40,468 nt of DNA from an uncultured Collinsella sp. Lineage in GTDB: Bacteria; Actinomycetota; Coriobacteriia; Coriobacteriales; Coriobacteriaceae. Under the pieces are notes generated by a model. It made no database searches. It was not told the origin of the DNA and saw nothing but the letters and a program-made list of their open reading frames with translations. The first letter of the stretch is position 1. The number at the start of each line of letters is the position of its first letter. The stretch is taken from the NCBI GenBank assembly GCA_900545555.1, contig UQZI01000010.1, positions 1-40,468 on the forward strand, in the 5' to 3' direction. Made by a program: the position numbers and the translations under genes. Below are positions 1 to 7,814 of the stretch, piece after piece.

Positions 1-51
1 CAGCCCCGGAGACCCTCCCGGATGGCCCCAAAAATTTTTTCAAAAAAGTTG

Positions 52-81
52 TTGCGCGCCGGACAGACTTCTGTGTATACT
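52..81 (+). promoter_or_regulatory. Promoter of tRNA-Asp
   Basis: A -35-like TTGCGC (52-57) and a -10 TATACT (76-81) are 18 bases apart and lie about 45 bases before the tRNA. Assignment is by position and consensus only. Bases 1-50 before it hold no gene that I can recognise. Confidence 0.6.
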
Positions 82-127
82 AATCCCCGCAGCGCACGCG
101 AGCGGAAACAAACGCGAACGCCTGCCT

Positions 128-205
<78 letters not shown>

Positions 206-213
206 ACGCAATT

Positions 214-241
214 AAAGCCACGTCTTTGGACGTGGCTTTTT
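214..241 (+). terminator. Rho-independent terminator of tRNA-Asp
   Basis: A perfect 8-bp stem GCCACGTC/GACGTGGC (217-224, 229-236) with loop TTTG is followed by five T and preceded by AAA that can extend the stem. Confidence 0.93.
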
Positions 242-359
242 GCGTTTGATGCACTTTGTTTCGATAGAACGATCGCCCTGGCGCATCTTCGCCCAGAATC
301 CCCGCCCCTTCGGGAACGCAAGTAAAATCTAATAAGCATATCTGTCTAAACAACAGCTT

Positions 360-404
360 TGTTGCGCAACACCTGTTCAACGAAGCAGGGGGTTAGGTTA
401 TACT
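360..404 (+). promoter_or_regulatory. Leader of the Rrf2 gene: palindrome and -10 box
   Basis: The stretch 250-563 has no gene. It holds a perfect 12-base palindrome TGTTGCGCAACA (360-371), then a weak -35 (TTCAAC, 376-381) and a good -10 TATACT (399-404), spaced 17 bases. Rrf2-type regulators often control their own promoter, so the palindrome just upstream of the -35 is a candidate operator. That role is inferred from position only. The remaining leader (405-563) shows nothing I recognise. Confidence 0.45.
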
Positions 405-563
405 AAATTGCACTGTGGGCCGCATCTGATGCATTTCGCTCCAAGCGCGGCACTCAGTGGATATCCGATTTACCATTTGGATGTCCTGCGGTCATTTAGC
501 GTCTCGACACAAGCTCGGCCCCGGAGCTCGTTCGAGCTGTTCGTATTCCTTGAAAGGGGAAAA

Positions 564-1049
564 ATGGACATATCGAGGAAGACTGATTACGCCCTTCGTA
601 TGCTGGCGATGCTTGCCGAGGATCCGGAGCGTTTGCTTTCTGTTCGCACCGCTGCCGAAGAGGTCAATGTCCCGTATTCGTTTGCCCGCTCGATTCAGCA
701 CGGTTTGGTCCAGGCCGGTATTGTGGAGAGCCTGCGTGGCGTCCACGGTGGCATGCGTCTCAAGGTCAGTCCGGACGACGTCACCATCCGCCAGGTCGTC
801 GAGGCCGTTCAGGGCCCTATGGTTATGAATGATTGCACCGCACCCGATGGCGACTGTGCACGCATGGGCACGTGCTGCTATCATCCCCTGTGGGCCGGAG
901 CTCAAGCGTTGATGCGCGATTACCTCGATTCCGTTTCGCTCGGCGACATCGTCGCTCACCGCCAGTTCCCGGCCGTCGATCCCAAATTCGCCGACCGCGA
1001 AGCGTTTCCCGAGTACGCCACCTGCGCGTGCGCTTGCCGGGAGGAATAG
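564..1049 (+). CDS. Rrf2-family transcriptional regulator
   Basis: The 161-residue protein starts with the family signature MDISRKTDYALRML and has an N-terminal winged helix (about 1-80), with a wing-like GGMRLKVSPDDVTI segment. The C-terminal half has a cysteine cluster around residues 91-106 (C-x6-C-x5-CC). It resembles the three-cysteine cluster that binds Fe-S in IscR and NsrR, so it probably senses iron-sulfur state or redox stress. More cysteines (CACAC) sit near the C-terminus. The start at 564 follows AAAGGGGA. Longer upstream ORF extensions lack homology and were not used. The MutY-like gene begins 21 bases after it, so the two probably form one transcript. The target genes are not shown by the sequence. 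Confidence 0.88.
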   Translation: MDISRKTDYALRMLAMLAEDPERLLSVRTAAEEVNVPYSFARSIQHGLVQAGIVESLRGVHGGMRLKVSPDDVTIRQVVEAVQGPMVMNDCTAPDGDCARMGTCCYHPLWAGAQALMRDYLDSVSLGDIVAHRQFPAVDPKFADREAFPEYATCACACREE

Positions 1050-1070
1050 CGCCGCATAAGGAGCATAGAT

Positions 1071-1976
1071 ATGATTCAGGACCCCTTTCGTTCGATGATT
1101 CGTTCGGAAGGGGTCCTGCGTTATCGCGACCTTCCGTGGCGCCGCACGCGCGATCCGTACATCATTTGGCTTTCTGAGGTCATGCTGCAGCAAACACAGG
1201 TACCACGCGTGGAGACGCGTATGCCGGCGTGGCTCGATCGCTTTCCGACCGTGCAGGCGCTTGCCCAGGCCGCGCCTTCCGATGTTTTGGACGCTTGGCA
1301 GGGCATGGGCTACAACCGACGCGCTCTGGCGCTTCACGGGGCCGCTCAACGGGTCGTAGAGGATTGGGGCGGGGAGTTTCCGCACGAGACGCGTGACTTG
1401 GTCGCTCTGCCTGGTATTGGCCCGGCAACGGCGCAAGGTATCCGGTCGTTTGCGTTTGATCTTCCGGGCGTGTATCTGGAGACCAACGTGCGCACGGTCT
1501 TTCTGCATCACTTCTTTCCCGATGTACCGGCTGTTCCCGATCGCGAGCTGGTGCCGCTGATTCAGGCGGCCTGTCCGGCGGCCCCCGGTGCGGCGACCGA
1601 CGAGATCGCTCCCTTTGCCGTGCCGCTCGATGATGCCGATACGCCGCGCGCGTGGTATTACGCGTTGCTAGATTACGGCGCATATCTAAAAAAGACGTTG
1701 CCCAATCCGTCCAGGCGCTCGGCGGGCTATAGCCGTCAATCAAAGTTTGAGGGCTCACGTCGCCAAAAGCGCGCGCATATCGTGCGCATGTTGCTGGCAG
1801 CGCGCGATGGCCAGCCGGCGGGGATTACGCTTGCTGATGCCGTGGTGGGCGTTAACGAGATGGAAGCGGCGGCTGGGCGTGGACCGGTCGAGCGCGAGCT
1901 TGTCGCGGGCATTCTGGCCGACCTGGAGCGTGAGGGCTTTTGCCGAGCCGAGGACGATCGTTGGTTGAGTGTGTAG
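1071..1976 (+). CDS. MutY-like HhH-GPD DNA glycosylase without Fe-S cluster
   Basis: The 301-residue protein aligns by eye with the catalytic core of adenine glycosylase MutY: WLSEVMLQQTQV (33-44, catalytic Glu36), a GMGY motif (78-81), the helix-hairpin-helix LPGIGPATAQGI (113-124) and WYYALLDYGA (195-204). Three differences stand out. Where MutY and Nth have the C-x6-C-x2-C-x5-C 4Fe-4S ligands, the protein reads LKKTLPNPSRRSAGY and has no cysteines. The conserved catalytic Asp (LDGNV in E. coli, residue 138) is Glu137 here (LETNV). The C-terminal region (about 230-301) is too short for a full 8-oxoG recognition domain. The start follows AAGGAG. Clusterless MutY relatives are known, but the Asp-to-Glu change makes adenine removal opposite 8-oxoG uncertain. 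A true MutY role and a related base specificity are both open. Confidence 0.8.
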   Translation: MIQDPFRSMIRSEGVLRYRDLPWRRTRDPYIIWLSEVMLQQTQVPRVETRMPAWLDRFPTVQALAQAAPSDVLDAWQGMGYNRRALALHGAAQRVVEDWGGEFPHETRDLVALPGIGPATAQGIRSFAFDLPGVYLETNVRTVFLHHFFPDVPAVPDRELVPLIQAACPAAPGAATDEIAPFAVPLDDADTPRAWYYALLDYGAYLKKTLPNPSRRSAGYSRQSKFEGSRRQKRAHIVRMLLAARDGQPAGITLADAVVGVNEMEAAAGRGPVERELVAGILADLEREGFCRAEDDRWLSV

Positions 1977-2090
1977 CCCGCTCAAATCTGAAGAACGGGA
2001 TTGTAAGGTTTAAATTCTCGGCTTGAGGGCATCCTAAAGACAAGGCCGCTCGAAGCCTACGGGCGGCATGTGTTGAAGGGAAGTACACCT

Positions 2091-2630
2091 ATGGATTTTG
2101 AGAACTCTCAGACCAAGAAGAACCTCGAGACCGCTTTTGCCGGTGAGTCCCAGGCGCACACCAAGTATCGCTACTACGCATCTAAGGCCAAGAAGGATGG
2201 CTACGTGCAGATCTCGAATATCTTTGCCGAGACCGCAGGCAACGAGTCCGAGCACGCCAAACTGTGGTTTAAGTATCTGCACGATGGCGCCGTCCCCGAT
2301 ACCCTGGACAATCTGCGCGATGCCGCCGCGGGTGAGAACTACGAGTGGACCACGATGTACGACGAGTTTGCCAAGACCGCCGAGGAAGAGGGCTTTGCCG
2401 AGATTGCCGCAAAGTTCCGTGGTGTCGCCGCCGTCGAGAAGGCCCACGAGGAGCGCTACAACAAGCTCGTCGAGCGCATTGAGTCGGGCGAGGTGTTTGA
2501 GCGCGAGGGCGTGAAGGTGTGGAAGTGCCTGAACTGCGGGCACCTGCACGTTGGTGCCGAGGCGCCTGAGGTGTGCCCGGTGTGCAACCACCCGAAGGCG
2601 TACTTTGAGGAGCAGGTGGTGAACTACTAG
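2091..2630 (+). CDS. rbr: Rubrerythrin
   Basis: The 179-residue protein has an N-terminal four-helix diiron domain with the expected acidic and histidine ligands (AGESQAHTKYRYY near 17-29; ESEHAKLWF; VEKAHEERY). A C-terminal rubredoxin-like domain has C146, C149, C162 and C165 (CLNC and CPVC). It reduces hydrogen peroxide to water in the cytoplasm of anaerobes, using electrons passed through the rubredoxin iron. The ATG at 2091 follows GAAGGGAAG; an in-frame extension back to 2070 lacks a ribosome site. It is monocistronic, with a terminator at 2799. Length and domain order are normal for the family. Confidence 0.97.
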   Translation: MDFENSQTKKNLETAFAGESQAHTKYRYYASKAKKDGYVQISNIFAETAGNESEHAKLWFKYLHDGAVPDTLDNLRDAAAGENYEWTTMYDEFAKTAEEEGFAEIAAKFRGVAAVEKAHEERYNKLVERIESGEVFEREGVKVWKCLNCGHLHVGAEAPEVCPVCNHPKAYFEEQVVNY

Positions 2631-2649
2631 CGCTTGGCGCTGGCTGCTG

Positions 2650-2749
2650 CGGAGCGCAGGGCGGGAGGCCGGATCGCCTTCCCTCCCCGCTCACGGCTCC
2701 GCAGGGTCGCGTTGAGGGAAGGCGATCCGGCCTCCCGCCCTGCGCTCCG
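2650..2749. repeat. 36-bp perfect inverted repeat
   Basis: Arms 2650-2685 and 2714-2749 are perfect reverse complements over 36 bases, with a 28-base spacer. The repeat begins 20 bases after the rubrerythrin stop and precedes the gene's T-rich terminator. It is far longer than a terminator stem and has no T run of its own. It may be a palindromic intergenic repeat or a small non-autonomous element. The rest of 2829-3070 shows no gene or motif I recognise. Confidence 0.85.
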
Positions 2750-2798
2750 GCTTCGGGTCGTCGCGTGCTCGTTACTGAAAAGCTGATTAGAAGTTTGT

Positions 2799-2828
2799 GT
2801 GCCGCACCTTTTGGGGCGGCACGTTTTT
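2799..2828 (+). terminator. Rho-independent terminator after rubrerythrin
   Basis: The stem GTGCCGC/GCGGCAC (2799-2805, 2816-2822) is followed by GTTTTT. It probably ends the rbr transcript beyond the long inverted repeat. Confidence 0.88.
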
Positions 2829-3081
2829 GTGTGGGGTCCCGGTCTCCACAATTTTCGTCAAGCTATTGGTTAGATTTTGGTCAGTTGGCGTGAGGGTGGA
2901 AGGCCAAAAGATTGTTGGCGAAAAAAGCTCAGAGAAAGTGCTGGTAGGGGAGTTGTTGAGCTTTTCGACAGCTTTTGAGCAAAAGAAACTTTGTGGCTAT
3001 TGCCGGCGATTGCGTTGTCGCGGTCATGGCGGTGCGGGATGCTGGTCGTAAGCGTCGAATGCTCCGATTTTGGAGGCCAGC

Positions 3082-3516
3082 ATGGATCTGTTTCTTGAGA
3101 CTCCGCAGCAACAAGCTGAGCGCATGCTGCGTCAGCAGCAACGACTCATGGAGATGCAAATACAAGGGGTTGCCAACCAGGCGCCCGTGCAAAACGTCGT
3201 GCCCGCTGCTGTACCTGCAGCTGTGCCCGGGTGTGAATCGGCGCCAGAGGCCTATTCCGTACAGCAAGATTCATATGCGCAGGAGCTCGCGTTCGACAAG
3301 CATCGTGCGCGTCGCCGTCGCTGGGCCCAGCGCCTGCGTACGTTGGCGATGATCGTGCTCATCCCGTTGGGGCTTGCGGCCATCTTTCTGGCGTCGTATG
3401 CCCTCACGTGCATCCTCAACGGTGCATCGCCCAACGAGGTGCTCCAACATCTAGCGGCCCTGGGCCAGCGCCTAGATGACGTCATAACAACCATCCGCGC
3501 CGGCTGGGAGAGCTAG
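3082..3516 (+). CDS. Small single-pass membrane protein, unknown function
   Basis: The 144-residue protein starts at an ATG with GGAGG five bases upstream. A TTG at 3070 would add four residues but overlaps the ribosome site. Residues 1-50 are Gln/Ala/Val-rich and polar, with a possible short amphipathic stretch. A basic patch (RARRRRWAQRLR) precedes one hydrophobic segment (LAMIVLIPLGLAAIFLASYALTCIL), so the N-terminus is probably cytoplasmic. A short C-terminal tail follows. I do not recognise the family. The gene stands alone between rbr and rmuC, and nothing nearby suggests a pathway. Confidence 0.7.
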   Translation: MDLFLETPQQQAERMLRQQQRLMEMQIQGVANQAPVQNVVPAAVPAAVPGCESAPEAYSVQQDSYAQELAFDKHRARRRRWAQRLRTLAMIVLIPLGLAAIFLASYALTCILNGASPNEVLQHLAALGQRLDDVITTIRAGWES

Positions 3517-3640
3517 CGTTTTAGCGCCCGAGGCTCTAAGAGAAATTTGTCTGCAACGTAGTGAGTGATCCGTGTGTATGGCGGGGTAAGATTGATCGCG
3601 GTTTTGATTGGTGCTCGATTGGGTTTGTTGGGCGGAGTTT

Positions 3641-4996
3641 ATGTCTGCTATTGATATTGTGCTTGTTGTGATTGCTTTGGTGGCGGTGGGGGTCGCTGCG
3701 GCCTGTGCCCTGCAGCTCAAGGGCCTTCGTGCCGAGTTGCGGGAGCGTGGCGACAGTAGCGCGGAAACGCTGGCAGCACTCGAGCAGGCCAACAACGCGC
3801 TCGATGCCCTGAACGTCGCGCTAGCTGAAACCCGCCGCACGGCCAATGCCATCGCGCAGCAGCAGACGACCGATGCGGCCGTGGAGCAGCAACGTTACCT
3901 GACCATCGCACGCGAGTTCTCGCAAGCTGGTGACCGGATGGATGACCTGCGCCGTGAGACGGCCCAACAGCTCGGCGCCAATCGCGAGGGCATCGAGCAT
4001 CGCCTGGACAAGGTGCGCGAGACGGTCGATGCTCAGCTGAGCGCCATCCGCAAAGACAACAACGTGCAGCTCGATCAGATGCGCGCGACGGTGGACGAGA
4101 AGCTCTCTCGCACGCTCAACGACCGTCTGTCTGCATCGTTTAAGCAGGTGAGCGACCAGCTCGAGGCCGTGTACAAGGGCCTGGGCGATATGCAGTCTAT
4201 CGCCACCGGCGTGGGCGACCTCAAGCGCGTGCTGGGCAATGTAAAAGCGCGCGGCATTTTGGGCGAGGTGCAGCTGGGTGCGATCCTGGCGGACATCCTT
4301 ACACCCGACCAGTATCTGGAAAACGTCGCCACCAAGCCCGGTGCCTCGGAGCGCGTTGAGTTTGCCGTCAAACTGCCGGTGGACGAGGGCGATCCCGTGC
4401 TGCTGCCGATTGACTCCAAGTTTCCGGGCGACGCGTACGAGCACCTACTCGACGCCCAGGAGTCGGGCGATGCGGAGACCGTGGCGGCTGCGCGCAAGAC
4501 GCTCGACACCATGGTCAAGCGCGAGGCTAAAGACATCTGCGAAAAGTACCTGAGTGTGCCGGCAACGACCAACTTTGGCATCATGTTCGTGCCGTTTGAG
4601 GGACTGTACGCCGAGATCGTCAGCCGCCCCGGGCTTATCGAGACCCTGGGCCGCGACTATCATGTCAACGTTGCCGGCCCTAGCACCATGGCGGCCATTC
4701 TCAACAGCCTGCAGATGAGTTACCAAACGTTTAAGCTGCAAAAACGCACCGACGATGTACTGCGCGTGCTCTCCGCTGTCAAGGCCGAGCTGCCGCGCTA
4801 TCAAAAGGCGCTGCGCCGCGCCCAGCAGCAGATCGAGACCGCGGGCAAAACGGTCGAGGGCATCATTACCACGCGCACCAACGTCATGGAGCGCAAGCTC
4901 AAGGACATCGACGCGCTGGAAGACGCCGACCAAGCCGATGAGATCTTGGGGCTCACGCCCGCGGGCTTTCCCACAGACCAAGAAGACGAGGACTAA
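3641..4996 (+). CDS. rmuC: RmuC-family DNA recombination protein
   Basis: The 451-residue protein has an N-terminal membrane anchor (IDIVLVVIALVAVGVAAACAL). A long coiled-coil region follows (about 25-185, Leu/Glu/Gln/Arg-rich), then the RmuC nuclease-like core with GILGEVQLGAILADIL, LPIDSKFPGDAYEHLLDA and NFGIMFVPFEGLYAEI. These blocks are typical of RmuC, a putative endonuclease that limits inverted-repeat recombination. The start at 3641 is chosen because it opens directly into the anchor and GGCGGAG lies just upstream; an in-frame extension from 3608 has no such support. The length is normal for the family. It appears monocistronic, with a hairpin after the stop. Confidence 0.92.
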   Translation: MSAIDIVLVVIALVAVGVAAACALQLKGLRAELRERGDSSAETLAALEQANNALDALNVALAETRRTANAIAQQQTTDAAVEQQRYLTIAREFSQAGDRMDDLRRETAQQLGANREGIEHRLDKVRETVDAQLSAIRKDNNVQLDQMRATVDEKLSRTLNDRLSASFKQVSDQLEAVYKGLGDMQSIATGVGDLKRVLGNVKARGILGEVQLGAILADILTPDQYLENVATKPGASERVEFAVKLPVDEGDPVLLPIDSKFPGDAYEHLLDAQESGDAETVAAARKTLDTMVKREAKDICEKYLSVPATTNFGIMFVPFEGLYAEIVSRPGLIETLGRDYHVNVAGPSTMAAILNSLQMSYQTFKLQKRTDDVLRVLSAVKAELPRYQKALRRAQQQIETAGKTVEGIITTRTNVMERKLKDIDALEDADQADEILGLTPAGFPTDQEDED

Positions 4997-5009
4997 TTGC
5001 AACAAGACG

Positions 5010-5048
5010 GCGGGGCGCCGGCGCAAACGCGGATGCCCCGCTGCTTTT
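5010..5048 (+). terminator. Probable terminator after rmuC
   Basis: GCGGGGC (5010-5016) pairs with GCCCCGC (5035-5041), followed by the weak T tract TGCTTTT. The loop is long, so efficiency is uncertain. Confidence 0.5.
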
Positions 5049-5123
5049 CGCATCGTGCTTGCCTGAAGTGCGCTTCAATGTGCAACAATGGCGTTTCGCC
5101 CTATCAGACGCGAAAGGAAGCCC

Positions 5124-6926
5124 ATGTCTCAGAGAAGCACCAGCCCGCTCAAACGCTCCACCGTGCGCCGCACGCTACAGCGTTTTTGGGACGTCACGCG
5201 CACGCAGCCGCTGATTGTCTTTCTCTCGGTGTTCTCGTCGGCGGGCTACATCTTTTTGCTGACGTTTGCCAATACCTATGTGATGGCCCTCATTGTCGAC
5301 CGCGTTCAAGCCGGTCCCGTGGCGGGTGACCAGGTGTTTGAGGTCTTCGGTCCCTACATTCTGGCGCTCGTGCTCGTCAACCTGGTGGGCCAGATCCTCT
5401 CCAAGCTGCAGGACTACACCGTCTACAAGCTCGAGATCGCGGGCAACTATCACCTGGCGCGCCTGTGCTTCGACACACTCTCCAACCAATCCATGACATT
5501 CCATACCAGCCGCTTTGGCGGATCGCTTGTGAGCCAGACAAGCCGTTTTATGAGCGGCTACACCGGTCTGGTCGACGTGACGGTGTATTCGCTCATCCCC
5601 ACCATCACCTCGGTCATCTGCACCGTGGCCGCACTCGCCCCGGTGGTGCCGACGTTTACCGTGATCCTGGTGTGCATCATGGTCGTCTACATCGCGTTTG
5701 TCTGGCTTATGTACAAGCGCATCATGCCGCTTTCGGCCGCGACGTCCGCCGCGCAGAACAAGCTCTCGGGCGTGCTCTCCGACGCGGTCACGAACATCTT
5801 GGCCGTCAAGACTTGCGGGCGCGAGGACTTTGAACGTGATCTGTTCGATACCGCCGACCGCGCCGCGCGCGACGCCGAGACGGTCTCGATGCACGCCATG
5901 ATGCAACGCAACTTTACGACCTCGGGCCTTATCGTCATCACCATGGCTGTGGTGAGCGTGTTCGTCGCGGGCGGCAACGCGTGGTTTGGCATCTCGGCCG
6001 GCACGCTCGTCATGATCTTTACCTATACGTACAACCTCACCATGCGCCTGAACTACGTGAGCTCCATGATGCAGCGCATCAACCGCGCGCTGGGCGATGC
6101 GGCCGAGATGACGCGCGTGCTGGACGAGCCGCGTCTGGTGGCAGACGACGAGAACGCCTCCGAGCTCAAGGTGCGCGAGGGCGCGATTGATTTTGAGCAC
6201 CTGAGCTTTGCATACCGTGATGCCGCGGCGGACGAGAGCGTGTTCGACGACCTGACGCTCCATGTGGCGGCGGGCCAGCGCGTGGGCCTGGTGGGCAAAT
6301 CGGGCTCGGGCAAGACGACGCTTACCAAGCTGTTGCTGCGCTTGGACGATGTGCAGGGCGGCCGCGTGCTCGTGGACGGCCAGGACGTCTCGCGCTGTAC
6401 GCAGCAGAGCCTGCGCCGTCAGGTGGCCTACGTGCCACAGGAGGCGCTGCTGTTCCACCGCTCCATTCGCGAGAATATCGCCTACGGCCGCCCCGACGCC
6501 ACCGACGAGCAAATTCGTGAGGCGGCGCGCCTGGCCAATGCCCTGGAGTTTATCGACCGCCTGCCCCATGGCTTTGACACCATGGTGGGCGAGCGCGGCG
6601 TTAAGCTTTCGGGCGGCCAGCGCCAGCGCGTGGCCATTGCCCGTGCCATCCTCACCGACGCGCCGATTCTGGTACTCGACGAGGCGACGTCTGCCCTCGA
6701 TAGCGAGTCCGAGGCGTTGGTGCAGGAAGCTCTCGAGAACCTGATGCGCGGCCGCACCTCCATTGTGGTGGCGCATCGCCTGTCCACCGTGGCGGCGCTC
6801 GACCGCATCGTGGTGCTGGCGGATGGCGAGATCGTCGAGGACGGCACGCATGTGCAGCTCGTCGAGGCGGGTGGCGAGTACGCGAGTCTGTGGAGCCGTC
6901 AGACCGGCGCATTCTTGGAGGCGTAA
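5124..6926 (+). CDS. ABC exporter, fused membrane and ATPase domains
   Basis: The 600-residue half-transporter has an N-terminal six-helix ABC membrane domain (about 25-320), then an ATPase domain. The latter shows Walker A GKSGSGKTT, a Q-loop in VAYVPQEALLF, signature LSGGQRQRVAIARAIL, Walker B ILVLDEATSALD and the H-loop VAHRLS. This is the MsbA/LmrA-like exporter layout, which works as a dimer in the cytoplasmic membrane. The substrate cannot be read from the sequence; lipids, peptides and drugs are all possible. There is no partner half-transporter next to it, so a homodimer is likely. The start at 5124 follows AAAGGAAG. The nth gene follows after 63 bases with its own ribosome site. Confidence 0.93.
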   Translation: MSQRSTSPLKRSTVRRTLQRFWDVTRTQPLIVFLSVFSSAGYIFLLTFANTYVMALIVDRVQAGPVAGDQVFEVFGPYILALVLVNLVGQILSKLQDYTVYKLEIAGNYHLARLCFDTLSNQSMTFHTSRFGGSLVSQTSRFMSGYTGLVDVTVYSLIPTITSVICTVAALAPVVPTFTVILVCIMVVYIAFVWLMYKRIMPLSAATSAAQNKLSGVLSDAVTNILAVKTCGREDFERDLFDTADRAARDAETVSMHAMMQRNFTTSGLIVITMAVVSVFVAGGNAWFGISAGTLVMIFTYTYNLTMRLNYVSSMMQRINRALGDAAEMTRVLDEPRLVADDENASELKVREGAIDFEHLSFAYRDAAADESVFDDLTLHVAAGQRVGLVGKSGSGKTTLTKLLLRLDDVQGGRVLVDGQDVSRCTQQSLRRQVAYVPQEALLFHRSIRENIAYGRPDATDEQIREAARLANALEFIDRLPHGFDTMVGERGVKLSGGQRQRVAIARAILTDAPILVLDEATSALDSESEALVQEALENLMRGRTSIVVAHRLSTVAALDRIVVLADGEIVEDGTHVQLVEAGGEYASLWSRQTGAFLEA

Positions 6927-6989
6927 GCGTCTCGGACGTGGGACAATTGTGCCCATAAGTTTATTGTGCCGTTGAGCCGAGGAGTCGTT

Positions 6990-7655
6990 ATGCCACGCGA
7001 GACCAATGCCGCCAAGCGCGAGCGCGCCATCGAGGTGTGTGAGCGCCTCAACCGTCGCTATGGCCCGGTCGAGTGCTTTTTGGACCACGAGAATCCCTTC
7101 CGCCTGCTGATCGCGGTGCTACTCTCGGCGCAAACGACCGACGCGCAGGTCAACAAGGTGACGCCGCGGCTGTTTGCCCAGTGGCCCACGCCCGAGGCCA
7201 TGGCCGGGGCGAGCGTGGCTGACGTGGCGGACACCATTAAGTCACTCGGCTTTTATAAGAGTAAGGCCAAGCATGCCGTGGAGGCCGCCCAGATGATCGT
7301 TGCTGACTACGGCGGCGAGGTACCGGCCGACATGAAGGAGCTTGTAAAGCTGCCGGGCGTGGGGCGCAAGACGGCGAACATCGTACTCAACGTGGGGTAC
7401 GGCATCGTGGAAGGCATCGCAGTGGATACGCACGTCAACCGCATTGCGCACCGCCTGATGCTGAGTCCCAAGACGCATGCCAAGGAGCCGCTCAAGACCG
7501 AGCAGGATCTGCTCAAGATTTTGCCGCACGAGTATTGGGAGTCGGTCAACCATCAGTGGATCACCTTCGGTCGCGAAATCTGCGATGCCCGCAAACCCAA
7601 GTGCGACGAGTGTCCGCTGGCAGATTTGTGCCCCAGCGTGCGCGTAGCGGGGTAG
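6990..7655 (+). CDS. nth: Endonuclease III
   Basis: The 221-residue protein has all expected marks of this bifunctional DNA glycosylase/AP lyase for oxidised pyrimidines. They are LLSAQTTDAQVNKVTP, the helix-hairpin-helix LPGVGRKTANIV with the catalytic Lys, VDTHVNRIAHRL with the catalytic Asp, and the 4Fe-4S ligands C198, C205, C208 and C214 (C-x6-C-x2-C-x5-C). It makes a direct internal contrast to the clusterless MutY-like protein at 1071. The ATG at 6990 follows GAGGAG; the in-frame ATG at 6966 has no ribosome site. Length is normal. Confidence 0.97.
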   Translation: MPRETNAAKRERAIEVCERLNRRYGPVECFLDHENPFRLLIAVLLSAQTTDAQVNKVTPRLFAQWPTPEAMAGASVADVADTIKSLGFYKSKAKHAVEAAQMIVADYGGEVPADMKELVKLPGVGRKTANIVLNVGYGIVEGIAVDTHVNRIAHRLMLSPKTHAKEPLKTEQDLLKILPHEYWESVNHQWITFGREICDARKPKCDECPLADLCPSVRVAG

Positions 7656-7761
7656 GGCGGAATGCATCTTCGTCTGGCGTTTTTGTTGCGGGGCTGGGCG
7701 TACGCTTGAGCTGGAGTCCTCTCCATGCGTTACCATGACAGGCAACGAATTTGACGAACGA

Positions 7762-7789
7762 CCCGCCGAGCTTGCCTCGGCGGGCTTTT
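7762..7789 (+). terminator. Strong hairpin terminator just before mfd
   Basis: The 9-bp stem CCCGCCGAG/CTCGGCGGG (7762-7770, 7776-7784) has a 5-base loop and a CTTTT tail. It lies 106 bases after the nth stop and only 15 bases before the mfd ribosome site. A weak promoter-like pair (TTGAGC at 7706, TACCAT at 7731, spacing 19) lies upstream of it, so the hairpin could end nth or attenuate mfd. Confidence 0.85.
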
Positions 7790-7814
7790 GGCGTTGCGAT
7801 GCCGGAGGAACAGC

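Noticed and set aside
408..563. N-terminal extension of the Rrf2 protein
   Set aside because: The extra 52 residues lack homology, and the family N-terminus plus a good ribosome site start at 564.
1620..1760. Frameshift removing the Fe-S cysteines of the MutY-like protein
   Set aside because: The reading frame stays open with sensible sequence on both sides, and no other frame here encodes the C-x6-C-x2-C-x5-C pattern.
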